In this document: in pieces, positions 45,930 to 58,084 of the stretch
Numbering within the stretch: the stretch's first letter is position 1
How the letters are laid out: each line of letters begins with the position of its first letter
Origin: Nymphaea colorata
Lineage: Eukaryota > Streptophyta > Magnoliopsida > Nymphaeales > Nymphaeaceae
Assembly: GCF_008831285.2 (NCBI RefSeq)
Contig: NC_045142.1
Coordinates: 13,636,854 to 13,700,853 of the forward strand
Length of the DNA: 64,000 nt
Reading direction: 5' to 3'
Program-made: the position numbers and the translations under genes
The notes under the pieces: generated by a model
What the model saw: the letters and a program-made list of their open reading frames with translations, nothing else
Told to the model about the DNA's origin: nothing
The model's database searches: none

Positions 45930-47130
45930 CTGGCTACCACTAACCATGGTTGGAGGCGGAACTAGCTGGATGATAAAATAATGAAGTTTCTGATAATTGA
46001 TTGTACTAAGTTTTTTTAATCATGTAATAAATATGTTACCAATTGGCAGCTTCGCCATTGACCATCCAGTGTCGAAACTCAAGCAGCATCGATTGAAGAA
46101 ATCAACAAGCGACATCCCATGACAATGCTGGTGGCTAAAGTTCATTTCTCCTCCTCCACCACCCTTCTCTCCTCATTCTTCTTGACTTTTATTGAATGCC
46201 CTGAATATTCGGAATGACCCGGCCAATCCAGTTTTTCAGTCGACCAGATCGGATCATATGAAAATCCCATCAAAAGATCTGTAATGGCCCACGAACCAGG
46301 AAAGTTGCCATGATCTTCCCTAACCCATCAACTTGTAACCTCAACCTCATCTTTCGTGGCAGTACCCAATTTTTTGACTGAACATCGCTTGAGTCACCGA
46401 CCTGAGTTTGGTAGTGCCCATGTGGGCACTATGATGTGACTGGAACTGATTCTAGCTTTATCACAATATATTTTTGACTAACTGTATGGTAAATATGGTG
46501 CACACCAACCCACCCTTAGCTCGCTACGGCCCTTCTTACGACATAGTCCCCTCACAAAATGTTACAATGTCAGCTGGTGTCTAGAAATTAGTGACATGAC
46601 ATTGGATTAAATTATTTATTTAATTACCTATTTGACATTTCAATAAAGCGAGGGGCTCACTCAGCATTTCCCAGCAAAAAATTACCTACTTGATATCACA
46701 AGCAGTGGCTGCCGGATGGGCATCCAGACCAATTACATTATTATACTTGAACATATATGTTAGGTATGGGAAAACTATATATGTTACACTTAGAACATGA
46801 TAACTCGATTGCAAGATAATATAAGCAAGGTTATCATTTGAGGTCAATGTGCTATACTAGTGCAACTAGGGTGGAAGCACTATGCCAGTTGATGGACATT
46901 TGGTTCTACTCACATGGCATGGTCATTAGGGGAAGCCGGATTTCAGTTTTCACTCAATCTGAAACTTGAAACAGGTTATGTTTGCACCCCTATGTATAAA
47001 AAACTGTACATAATAAGTAAAAAATAAAAATAAATTTTTAGAAGGACAAAAAGGGTTTATGAAAAAGTAGAAAATCCCAAAATATACACTTCTTTACAAA
47101 AAAAGTCAAAAATACCCCAACCCCTTTCTC
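45930..47130 (+). repeat. Duplicated-block region, copy I
   Basis: Blocks shared in order with copy II and/or III: 45965-46050 with 58095-58195 (gatgataaaataatgaagtt); 46190-46540 with 50605-50960 (gtgggcactatga, aacccac.cttagct); 46840-46950 with 51430-51510 and 58850-58950 (ttgatggacattt); 47035-47110 with 59050-59120 (agaaggacaaaaagggttta). No coding sequence recognised. Confidence 0.7.
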
Positions 47131-49949
47131 TTTTTTCCCCCTTTGGTTTACATTTGTGTGTACAACCTTGTGCATGTAACTCGATATTAATATATGTATT
47201 GTATCTTCTGGTGAAAGGTTTGGATCATTCCCAATGAAGTATTCTTTCCTAATGCATGTTTTAATTTCCACCATTTATTGCAAACCTTCTGAAGGGAGAT
47301 TTTTAGCTATCGTGAAGGCTTTCTGGCTGTCAGATTGGTTCCTCGCTTCTTCTATACTGCTTGTTCTCTATTTTCTTTGTTTTTTCTTTACTCTTTAGTT
47401 TCATTATACAAGCTCTCTCTCTCTCTCTCTCTCTCTCCTGTGTGTGCTTGTGAATGTATATATTTATACATATAAGATGATAAAAAAACATACCACTTAG
47501 GTAAGGGACGGAAGCCTGGCCTATTAAAGTTTTTTTCATAATTTAGCATTATCTTCAAATATATTGCATACATTAAGTTATTTCTTTTTTATTTTATTAA
47601 TATACCATAATAATTAAAAATGGCTCTCATAACATTAAAATTTTAATAGTAGAAAAGAACACTTCTTTTTATAGAAGTAATTTGAACTTGAACTTTATTT
47701 AGATTAAATTAGTGTTTATAGTGAACAAATTAGGAGATTCACATTTTGTTCAAAACACTTTTTAACACAAATATAAGAGGTCTGCTGGTTTTTGTTTGTG
47801 ACCGAAGTAGTGCGTGTGTTTATATATATATATATATATAATTTTCAATGACATTGCTATCTCTTTTATAAGGACCGTGGTGTAGGTACTGTGAATAGCA
47901 TTGAAATAGGCAAAGGGAAGTTGGTCGGTCAAACCAAGGCATCTTTCAGATGTGGTTTCATTAGCATCAGTCTTCTATATGCTTTTGTGGTGATGCTGAT
48001 CTGTGTTGAAGTCGATGATATATGTGAGAGACTTCCTACATAAAAAAGGACCAAAGGTTGTGGAAACTCCTTCTTCTGCTTGAAGAGTCATATTTAGCAC
48101 TTGTTGAATCATAATAAAAAGACGGTCAATTGCATCTGATGTAACAGATTTCGATTTTTCTTGTTGTCATGGTATTCATAATTCATGTTCTTCCATAGCC
48201 ACCATATTGCGATGGGAACAGAATCATCCAACTTCACATAAATATTTTGATTCGAGCCTTTTTATTCCACCGCCACGTCTGCGTCTCTGCCACCAAGTCT
48301 GGAACTCTAATATGAATGATGATAGAACTGTCATATCATGTAAACTAATGGTGCCTATTCAACAGGGTGGTTCCTCTCTTTTTTGACTTGTTTACCACCG
48401 AAAGTGAAAATGTGGTGGAAGAAAGAAATAAAGAAACAGCTCCATGCCATATGAGTTCTCTTGCATGTATAGAGATAGAGAGAGAGAGAGGGACAGAGAA
48501 AGAGATAGGTATTACATGTTTTATTCTTATTTTAAATAGTAGTCCACACTGGGGAGTGGGAGATAGAGATGAGCTTATGGGCACCCCCAGTAATTTTATA
48601 GGAAATAAGTAGTTTTATAGGAAATGAAACATGGATTAAACAATGCGCCAACCTGTTAAGCCCAAAGAAAAAACACAAAAAATACAATGGCCTCATAGAT
48701 GGCTCATTTTTTGAAATTATTGGGTTGTACAAAAGGGTAGATTGATATGGTAGAAACTTTTGGTAAAACAGATTTAGGTTGAGGATTAGTGACTTACCCA
48801 TTGAGTGACTTTGGCACTAGATATTTCCAAAATGAGTACTACCATGTCCAGATTCAATAGATATGTTGTTATTCCAGGCTTCCTTCTCCTTTTAAGGGAA
48901 GGTCTATGGTAAAGAAAATCCAATGCCTTTTTGGTCCGCTTTTTGAAATTGTAAACAAAAGCAAGACCTAGAAACAAAATGTTTTTTCTTTCTTTGTCCA
49001 TCCTTTCCTCACTTTTCTCCTTTCCCTTTCCATTCTAGCCATCATCCAAAGCATTTGGATGATGAATTTTTGCAAACCAAACATATTTTTCAAAAATGTG
49101 GACTAGTGTGTGGGCCTCTTTAAAGTAGTTTTTTTGCAGGAAGGAGGCCACAAGGGTTCTACCCATATGATGGAGGTGACTCCTAAAAATCAGTACCGCC
49201 TTTAAAAGGTGACCATAAGTCCCATTACACCTGTTGAGAGCAGCTAGCAGGAGTAGAGGTAGGTATAGGTTATGTGTCGCTACGCTGATGCATAATTTTT
49301 TTTGTACGTCAATATGGTTAATGATTAAAATAACTTAAATTCACATTAAAAAAATTATGAAAACAAAATTGAAAATAGAAAAAAGTAAAAAGACTAAGGA
49401 GAATATTTTTAATAAATTACCAAAATATTCTTCTCTCCTCTGATGGACACATAACTTTCTATTGTTAAGTATTGGTAATTACATAAATTTTAAAAGCTTT
49501 TTATTTTTATATTAATATTTTTGAACAAATTTTCTCATTCTTTAAAAATTGAAAAATTTATACCTAGTGTCCTTTATCTAGAGTTGATCTTATGTCTGGG
49601 CTCCTAACCCTTATGCCGATGATAATTGAGTAAAACCGTTAAGTGGGATTGCTGCTGGCTGCCCATAGGTCTGATATGTAGACCAGCAAGCATGAAATAT
49701 TGCAGATAAAACTTTCTCTTAATGGCTTCACTCATTTATATGTAAGTCAAGGTTGGCGCCTTCTTGACTTTGTTCTTCATCACGTCCTGCCATGGTTGGC
49801 TTGTTCTTTCTACATCAACAATGAGTCAAAGCCGCCCAACATCTGAAACCCGGAGCCATGTGTAGGGGCCAGCTGCAATCATAAAGGCCGTGGAGGATCA
49901 ATTGTCGGTAAATGATCGCCATGAGCCAGACCCGACTAGCATTCAGTCG
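47131..49949. other. Intergenic with CT, TA and GA microsatellites
   Basis: No gene supported. Microsatellites: (CT)n at 47408-47436, (TA)n at 47821-47840, (GA)n at 48474-48491. The minus-strand frames here are short and anonymous. Confidence 0.45.
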
Positions 49950-50321
49950 ACCTTATTTTTTGTTAAAACTGAACCAATTAAAAAAATAAGAACACTTTAT
50001 AGAGAACTTCCCTAGCATCGGGTGAGTGAGGGGTATTTCATACTACCACTCAACAAGATGGCCAAAACCTTAGCCTTACCTCCATTTCCCTAGAGCCTAT
50101 TCTGTATCAGGTGTCCCACAATTGCAGGTTCATTCAAATTCAACCGAATCAGTTTCTATGATGGTAAATCCTAAAAAAAATGTACTTGTTTCAGCATCGG
50201 AAATAATTGTGCAAAGGTCATCTGTATACATAGATTATGTCTATTACTTGTTCGGTCAGGTTAGACATCTTCCCAGATAGAAAGCATACTTGAAGCATCA
50301 AACAAAGCAATGCTAGAGGGA

Positions 50322-50365
<44 letters not shown>

Positions 50366-51775
50366 ATTGGAATCACAGCTGTTTCTATGCTTGGATGGTT
50401 ATTTTGTGTTGCTAAAAACTGCCATAAAAGTTCTATTCCATCATTGAAAACCATGGTCAAGCAATTGATCATTGCAAATGCATCATTTGCATTGGTTTTT
50501 ATCAACACCAAACAAGAAAATAACCATCCAGCCGTAGAGGTTCGTCTTAATTGGACACAAAGGCCAGTTCAAAGAGAAAAAAATAGGCCAACTTTTATTT
50601 GAATCCCTGGAATATTCAGAAATGATCTCGCCAATCCATTGTTAACCACCCATTTTAATCGTTAAACATGTTTAAAGTATGATGACATTCGTCTATTTTC
50701 CAGTCAACCTTCTAGAATAGATGGATCATATGAATATCCCATCAAAAAATTGATTTCTCATGACATGAATAAGCTCATGCTAACCCACCAACTTGTGATC
50801 TCAACCCGTTTTTAGTGGTGGACCCAAGCCTGTTTGGCTGGAGGGCACGTGAGTCACATTAAACGTGGGCACTATGAAGTGACAGAAGCTGGGTCCAGCA
50901 TCGTCACAATATCTTTTTGACTGACTGGTATAGGCAATGGTGCACAGCAACCCACACTTAGCTTCAATACTCTCCCTCCTACAGCATGTTCAACGCTTAC
51001 TGTGGTTACCTAAGGGATACGTTAAGATGTCTCTGTTCTTGATGAATTTGTGATTGGAATTCTTCAACACAAGAATATTCAAACGTTATTACTTAGCATT
51101 GCTTGGATTTTGGAGAAGGGTGCAGAAACACAAAAAGTTGCATGCAATCCTGAAGAAAATCACCAAAATGGTTTTCAGCGAGAGAACAAGCTGAAGAAAA
51201 ATAGAACCCTAAAGGGGTAGTGGCAAATCCAGAAATTTCTGGCTAAGGTGCAATATTAATGACTGGTAAGGGAAATTGCTTACAATATCGACAATGTGGC
51301 TCCAATATTGTCAAAGAGTCATTTAACAGCAGGAACACTAATAAAATTTTCAAAATAAGAACAACCCCTAAGTAGGTAGATGGAAAGGGGGATGCTTAGC
51401 ATAAGTCCAATGGAGCGCGAGTGATGTTGGTGCTACATTTCTATAATGCAACTGGAGTGGAAGCACTATACTAGTTGATGGATATTTGGCCCCACTCACA
51501 GGCATCGTTGGGCCCGAGAAGGAGATGACTACACGCTGTTATAGATAGCCTGGCCCGAGATAATGGCCACGAACAAACAAACGGTCGACCGCTCTTTTAA
51601 GGGGCGTTTGATGGTTTGGAATTTTGATTTAAGAATGAAATGCAAGTCCAACTTCAACTCAAACATGAAACCTTTTACAGTCTTGAGAGTGGATAAACAT
51701 CACTCAATGCAAGACTTTGATAACATAAAATATTGTTAGTAGCCATGTAACGCCAGCCAATTACTGCTAATATTC

Positions 51776-51780
<5 letters not shown>
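49950..51780 (+). repeat. Duplicated-block region, copy II
   Basis: Besides blocks shared with copy I, it shares 49965-50175 and 50385-50650 with 58265-58425 and 58505-58800 (cacaattgcaggttcattc; ggttcgtcttaattgga), and 51590-51770 with 59480-59790 (cctttcacagtctta / ccttttacagtcttg). A TA/TG microsatellite is at 50322-50366. The stretch 50985-51075 also matches the aspartic protease upstream region at 52520-52615. Confidence 0.7.
51599..51650 (+). repeat. Fragment related to the MITE-like element at 20461-20873
   Basis: aggggcgtttgatggtttgg followed by aattttgattt matches the end of the 20461 element. Only one end is present. Confidence 0.4.

Positions 51781-51820
<40 letters not shown>
51773..51820. 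repeat. (TA)n microsatellite
   Basis: An almost pure TA repeat with one cat interruption. Further TA repeats of this kind are at 50322, 52166 and 58647. Confidence 0.9.
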
Positions 51821-51821
<1 letters not shown>

Positions 51822-52283
51822 TGGCCATATACACATTTCACCCACTTAACGGTTGAGAGAAAGATGGAGAAAAAAAAAGGTATAAACTAATACTAGATGA
51901 CAAAAATACCCATTTACTTTTTTTTCTTTAGTTTTCTCTCGTCCATTCATTATAATGAATCAAATAGTCCTTATGAACAAGTAGAGTAACATTGAATAAT
52001 CAGAGTCACCATTTAACTTTTTGCTATATATATAAAAATATAAAAGAGGTATATGATATGGCCAAAATGGACATAGCATACCTGAAAACCCTCACTGCGT
52101 GAGCCTCTGCCCCATGAACTATCACCAGATGAGAGCCCATAATATCGTGGGGTGGAATGACATTTGTATATATATATATGTATAGAGAGGGATCGTGTGA
52201 GAGAAAGATTTTCCAAACACTTCAAGGTTCACGGATTACGGAGGTCAATGGACAGGTTTCGGAGCAGGGACTACCATGTGTTA

Positions 52284-52474
52284 CAGGGACAGAGCCAAAA
52301 AAATTTCATGAGGAGGACCGAATTAATGTTTCTAAATTTTGACTAAGGTCAAAATATCATTTTTCAAAATTTTTATATAGGACATGTGAAATTTACTAAA
52401 ATTTACATATAATTTTTTTTAAAAAAATTGAGGTCGGTCCAGGGCCATGCGAGCCTCCCTTGGCTCCACCCCTG
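52284..52474. mobile_element. hAT-like MITE, 191 bp
   Basis: Ends are cagggacagagccaa and ttggctccacccctg. The reverse complement of the second is caggggtggagccaa, a 12/15 match, typical of hAT-type terminal inverted repeats. Flanking octamers atgtgtta and atgcctaa agree at 5 of 8 positions, compatible with an old 8-bp target duplication. The interior is AT-rich and noncoding. It sits about 370 bases upstream of the aspartic protease start. Confidence 0.65.
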
Positions 52475-52788
52475 ATGCCTAAAAAAAATTTTCAAACACC
52501 ATTAGGACAATCTCTTCTTCCAACGTATTCAACAGTTATTGCGGTCACTTAAGTAATACGTTAAAGTGTCTTCTGCCTTCCTTTTGTGTTTGAAAGTCTT
52601 CAAATGTTTGTCATTGTTATACCTAAGCTTAACAATTGGAAGATGCTACCACTTTTCTCCATTGTGATGGTTACTGGTTACACAAAGGAATATGTAACTC
52701 AGTTCAGCCACATGTCTTTTTTTTTTTTTGCAGAATTTTCAAATCCAAATGCTTCCCTTCATCAGGGGCCACATAACTATGACTTCCG

Positions 52789-52797
52789 TTATAAATA
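52789..52797 (+). promoter_or_regulatory. TATA box of the aspartic protease gene
   Basis: The motif ttataaata lies about 50 bases upstream of the ATG at 52841, a normal distance for a short plant 5' leader. It supports 52841 as the original start codon. Confidence 0.55.
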
Positions 52798-52840
52798 TCA
52801 ACACATTTATCCTTAGTACAGCAACCTTTTAGTCCTCACC

Positions 52841-54221
52841 ATGGCAACCTTCTTCTCCCCCTTAGCATTCAGCCTCCTCCTGTAGCTGCTCCTACTTGCA
52901 ATACTGCCTAACCCTACCACAATCTTCGCTTCCAAACCTCTCGGCTTCTCTATAGACCTCTTTTATCGAGACTCATCCCTGTCACCTCTCTATGACCCTT
53001 CATCCACTCTAGCTCAACGAGCTGAGCAGGAGGCTCCGCCCTCCATGTTGCGCTCCCGCAGCATTGCTTCACGGTTTTCCAATACCACCAGTGTGATCTC
53101 CAGCCCTGTGATGGCTGGTCCCGGTGAGTTTCTCGTGAAACTCTCGCTAGGTACCCCATCCAGCCTGTACTGGGCCATTATAGACGCTGGTAGCAACCTC
53201 ATATGGACAACATGCTGCCATTGTGACAACTGCCATGTCAAAACACCAATGTTTGATCCACTTCAGTCGTCCACCTACAAGAACAGGAGATGCTCCACCA
53301 ACTTTTGCACGAAATTGCACGACCATCATTGCACCAGCGACCAACTTTGCTGTTTCAGATATTCCTATAGAGCAAATTCCGAAGTAGAAGGGGTCCTAGC
53401 CTCCGAGATGCTCTTGTTTGACAATGGTGCTGACACCATCAAGCATGAAGGAATTGTCTTTGGTTCTGTTCATCGTGAAGATAATCTTGATTCTGCCCTA
53501 CGTAAAGTTCCTGGCGATGGCCGTGGTCCTCTCTCTCTTGTTAAACAGATTGGCTCTTCCATTGATGACAAATTTGCTTACTGTCTTCCCCCGTATAGCA
53601 ATGAAAACAATTCCACGGGACAGCTCAAATTCGGTGAGGATGCACCGTTTTCAGGCACAGAAGATGTTCAAGAGACGCCGATGGCATCAGAAGGTGGTGA
53701 AGGCAGCTTTTATGTGCTCATCCTGACAAACATAAGTGTCGGGGAACAGCAGACTCAACATACAATTTGGTGGTGCACAGACGACTGCATTGTTGGGAGA
53801 TGCCAGATCGATCATCATAGACTCGGGTACCAGCCTGACTTTTCTTGCAAAAGATGTGTATGTTCAAGCGGCAAATGTCATAAACCGTGAACGCTTCTAT
53901 CCTCCTGAGCAAGATTTGCTGTGTTACCATGTAGAGAACAATGGTGATCCATATGAAGGGTTGCCGGAGATGACCTTTCATTTCGCTAATGCAGACTGGA
54001 AGCTGCCACCTTCAAATATCTTTGCAATGTTTAGAAGTGGAATCGCCTGCTTAGCCATTAAAGATGGAGAGATGCCCATCTTTGGGAATATTGCAAAGCA
54101 GAACATGCATGTCAAGTATGATCTGGGCAACAGACTGCTTTCTTTTGCACCAACTGAATGTACAGGGCTAAGGTCCAGCCATGAAAATTTCCAACACTTA
54201 GAAATGAATTGTTTATTGTAG
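52841..54221 (+). pseudogene. Pepsin-like aspartic protease (nepenthesin/CDR1 type), broken
   Basis: A single-exon A1B-type secreted protease. It starts ATG at 52841 with a hydrophobic signal peptide interrupted by TAG at codon 15 (52883-52885). It stays in frame through GFSIDLFYRDSSLSPLYD, the typical prosegment. The first active site is IIDAGSNLIWT (Asp at codon 115; family DTGS, here Thr to Ala). A Cys-rich nepenthesin-type insert follows (CCHCDNC, CSTNFC, CTSDQLCC). An extra G in the run at about 53738-53742 shifts the frame inside NISVG-NSRLNIQFG. The second active site IIDSGTSLTFL and the C-terminal NIAKQNMHVKYDLGNRLLSFAP are intact. About 460 codons in all, normal length. Two lesions make it a likely pseudogene, though either could be an assembly error. 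Confidence 0.85.
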
Positions 54222-55779
54222 GAACAAAAGTTATAGACTTCACCTATAAGTAAGGCTTTTATTTGGTCATAATTGTGTGTTTCTGGTTATTGCACGTTCA
54301 ACTCTCTCCCTAAATTTGAAGGCAGGGTCAGGGAGACATGAAAAAAGAGCCGCTGAACCCCCATAGATCATGGTGAACCAGATAAGGATGAGTTTTAGAT
54401 AGGGATGGGATGATGATGCTCATCGAGACGATCACCGCCTGCAACCACATGCTGGTGGGACCCCAAAAATAATGTTCATGTGATATCATTGACCCCAGTT
54501 AAGACCTGAGCTGGATCGACCCAGTCAACCGGTCCGATACAACCCGGTTCATAATCTCAGTTCTTATGAGCCAAACACGATCCGCTTATCTTTTTAACCT
54601 TTTTTTTTGTTTTGCCTTTTAAACTGCTTTTGTAAAACTTCATGTCATCCTCCTACCAAAAAACTATTTATATGAATAGCAGAAGCATAAGTTCTTTAAG
54701 GGTGTGATTCAGTCGGATGCCTAATGTAAGAGTCAAAATCGACTTGGGCTTGACTCGAGCTCCGTTGTAAAAGCTTGACTTGAAACGAGTTGAGATCAAG
54801 CTTAAATTTATACTCAAAGATCAAGTTTGAGTTGTAAGAACTCGATCCATTTTAAATCAGATCCACTAGCATTAATAGTTAGACGAATGTTTATAGTTGA
54901 ATTAATTAAAAAACCAGTTCAATGAGTTAAAAGAAATAAGAAGTAATAAATTAATATAAACGAGTTAAGTGAGTCGAGCTCGACGTTGTATCGTCAAGTC
55001 AATGACACATTTACATTAGTTCTAAAAGTTAGAATCTTATAATCTTAGAAATGACACATTTTGTATATCTTTCATTATCTTTTCTCCTAGTTTGACTACA
55101 TTTGATCATTTTGAGGTTTTTTTCTTTGTGAAACTGACAAGTCTTATAATAATGCCATGTTAATTCTTTTCAAATACGAGGTTGATGTTTTATTTAATTT
55201 GACTTTAAAGGTGGTGTTGCAAGGAACAATATAGGGCATCTTAGATTATCTTGAAAGGGCAGTTTGGCGGTATTTGCTACACTTTTTTTTACACACGAGT
55301 CTTAATTTTACATTTGGTTTCTTCAAAGTTATCAAAGACTCAAAGGTGACATATTATTTGAAGTGATAATGTCGTACACATTTACATTAGTTCTCTATTT
55401 ATTTATGTATTACATATAGCTATTTATCTACATATTTATATCTATCTTTTAATGCATGTTTATTGATATTTTTATACACATGCTATCTTGCATGTGGTAT
55501 GGTGGTCATCCTCCATAATGTCTCTACCATCTTTTACGAGTCACTTTTCTAATAGTGTGTCTTGTAAGTACTAGCTAAGTCAAAGAGAATATCGAGTGTT
55601 TTTAGTAGGTGCAGCTACAAAGCATTCTACATTTCAAGCATGCATTTTTACCATAGCTTCTGCTTGTTTTGTTTTGGATATTCTTTTGTTGATTAATTCG
55701 TCTGGGTCTTTGAAAATGGGTGAAGTAGATTGTCGCTAACCTATGTAATCTTATAACTCTCTATAACGATCTATATTCA
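54222..55779. other. Intergenic with small repeat elements
   Basis: No gene supported. At about 54735-54990 the facing words gactcgagctc and gagtcgagctcg flank an AT-rich centre, suggesting a fold-back repeat. At 54500-54545 there is a ccggtccgatacaacccggtt word of a type common in plant repeats. Confidence 0.35.
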
Positions 55780-55975
55780 GCCATTCAATATGGTTTCAAA
55801 TCTGATATTTGGTCTCTTCTCTCTCTCGTTTTTTCCATGATGGCCAATATTTTTGTATGATAATTGTACTAATTTCTTTAGTATAAGTTTTTGGATATGG
55901 TTTGCAAATTGCTTATATGAGATGGCTGCACATCGTCCAGCATTCAAAGCTTTTGTAAGACCTACTTTCTTTGAT
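55780..55975 (+). pseudogene. NEK-type protein kinase exon fragment
   Basis: YGFKSDIWSL at about 55790 is followed, after about 95 unrelated bases, by IWFANCLYEM and AAHRPAFKAF, then gtaaga. Plant NIMA-related kinases read YGFKSDIWSLGCC.YEMAA..PAFKAF in subdomains IX-X, so this is a piece of that kinase core with a possible original donor splice site after AFKAF. The DIW block appears twice in degraded form around the 95-base insert. No other kinase subdomain (glycine loop, HRD, DFG) was recognised nearby. Dead fragment, perhaps captured by a transposon. Confidence 0.6.
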
Positions 55976-58084
55976 CCATTCCACATACTTTGTATGCATG
56001 AATATATTTATTTGGAAATCAATACAATCTACTTATTTATTAAGAATTTTATGACTTTGTACTTTTCGATATGCCACCTTATACTGAACAACTTCAAGGC
56101 CTTCCTCCTGGAACACATGGGTAAGATGATTATTCAGGCTCATTACTATGTAGCACTGGTATGGATGTAGGAATTCCTCTTTGCTGATGGCCGTTCCCTA
56201 ATTGGTGCTCATGGAGCATCCAAGATCTTTTGGGCTTATAGCCTTTATACTGTCTATTGCCTTCTTCCTATTTTTAGTAACCTTACTTGGTCTACTTAAT
56301 CCTTTCTCTCGATCTTATCTTGGTATATCTTCTATTGGGCAATTTACTCAACAATTAGAATGTATTGGTGAAATTATAAATATAATTTTTAAGACTCATG
56401 GCACACCTATAGCTATTGGAAACAAATTACATGTCACAGGTGTAATCTACTTACTACTTAGTATAGTTGTTGAAACATATAGTTGCTGTTTGAGACATGG
56501 TGCATTTGCAAAGAGCTGCCTCTCTTTAATGTAACAATATATATTCTCATGATTTGATTTGTAAACTACTTTGCTTCTAATACATTAAGACTGTAACAGT
56601 TTGAATTTCCGAATTTCCTCCTTTTCTTTGTAGTTTCATCAGTATCAAGTCAATTTTAGTTGGAACTTGCATTTTGTCCCTTGATGGCATGAAGCTGGTT
56701 TTGACTTAGTTGATCATGAGTTAATTTCTCTTCTAGAGAACATCTGAGTCATCTCATCAGATCTGAACTAGTTATGGTCCTATCAGGCACTGCAGATGTG
56801 GATGTCAGCCAGGAGCGGAGAGTTAATCAAGATCTAGACTCGATGGGCATGATTGATTCACAGAAGCTTGTCCTTTCTAAGGTGCATGCTAGATTAGTTT
56901 CTTCCTCTTGTAGAAGCTTGTCCTATTGATTGACGCTGGTTAGTTTCTTTGTGCTGAAAACTGATCTACTCTTTGATCTTGGATCTTGTAGGCAGAAGTT
57001 GATGTGGAAACCAAGAAGCTTACTGCCCGCCCAATATTGTTGAAGGAAAGCCATGCTTGGATTACATTAAATACATCATTTTTCCATGGCTGAGAAGTTT
57101 GAAGTAGAACGGAAAGAATGGTGGAAACAAGTAAATTTTAACGATTCTTTCTTTTATAAATGCATTCTTAATTCAAACTTGATAGGGATGTCTAATCTGA
57201 ATCTGTCGTTGTCCATGTAAATTTTCAAATTTACATTGATTTGTCAAGTTTTCTCAACACGGGCATGTCATTGGATAAAAGCTGGGAATGACCAGTCCAT
57301 GCACATCTAAAATGGCAGCAGGTGATCCGAGGCTAGCGAAACATTGGCAACACTGCAAAGGGCAAGGACGAGTATTGGACTTTTGCGAGTTGGCAATAAT
57401 CTTATTTGCAATGACAAAAGGCGTTGCCAATAGCTTGTTTTTATTGTTGTGGTTGTATTTGTTTCACCAGGGACCAGATCAGGTCAAAACTCCCCCCCGT
57501 CCGACCTTAAATCTATCATTTTTAATATACATGGATTTAAGATCCATGCTACATAAATCTTTAGTTTGTTTAAGCTGAGGATCCTTTAAAGCATACCTTT
57601 CAATGCTACATCGAACTATCAAACACAACTTAAAGTACAAAGGAGGATCGAATCAATCTCTCAAACCATCCGGACATAAGTACACCACCACAATTTTCTT
57701 TGTCACTTTCGATGCAAACTCTGCTCGGAGTTAGGCTGTCGTCCCTTTTAATAGAAAGAATAAGTAATGAATCTACATCAAAGAGTAACTTTGTCAATAT
57801 TACTTGAACATCCCCTTCCTGACGATCGGGGGTGCTCACGCACTATTTTCTTTGTCTTTATATGTTTTTTTATCAATATTCTATTGAAAATGATTTTGTT
57901 TTTTTAAACTTCAGCAGTACATTATAATAACCTTCATACATGTTTGCAAAATAATATACTTTGTTATTTTTTTGAAATTTATATTTTTCGATTTGATCTA
58001 ATTTGATGAAAATGTTTTTGACGATGATTAATTTGCAGGGCCGGGGAAAAGAAAATGTGGATGAAGTTAGTGCTATGACTATCA
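55976..58084. other. Intergenic; possible degraded exons near 56790 and 56995
   Basis: 56202-56534 is an open hydrophobic frame without family resemblance. 56784-56880 and 56993-57110 look exon-like, the second after a tcttgtag acceptor, and give a hydrophilic text (DVSQERRVNQDL; AEVDVETKKLTARP). I do not recognise the family. Confidence 0.25.

Noticed and set aside
56202-56534. 110-codon hydrophobic frame with possible membrane segments
   Set aside because: Starts from a non-ATG codon, has no family resemblance, and lies among degenerate sequence; hydrophobicity alone is not evidence.
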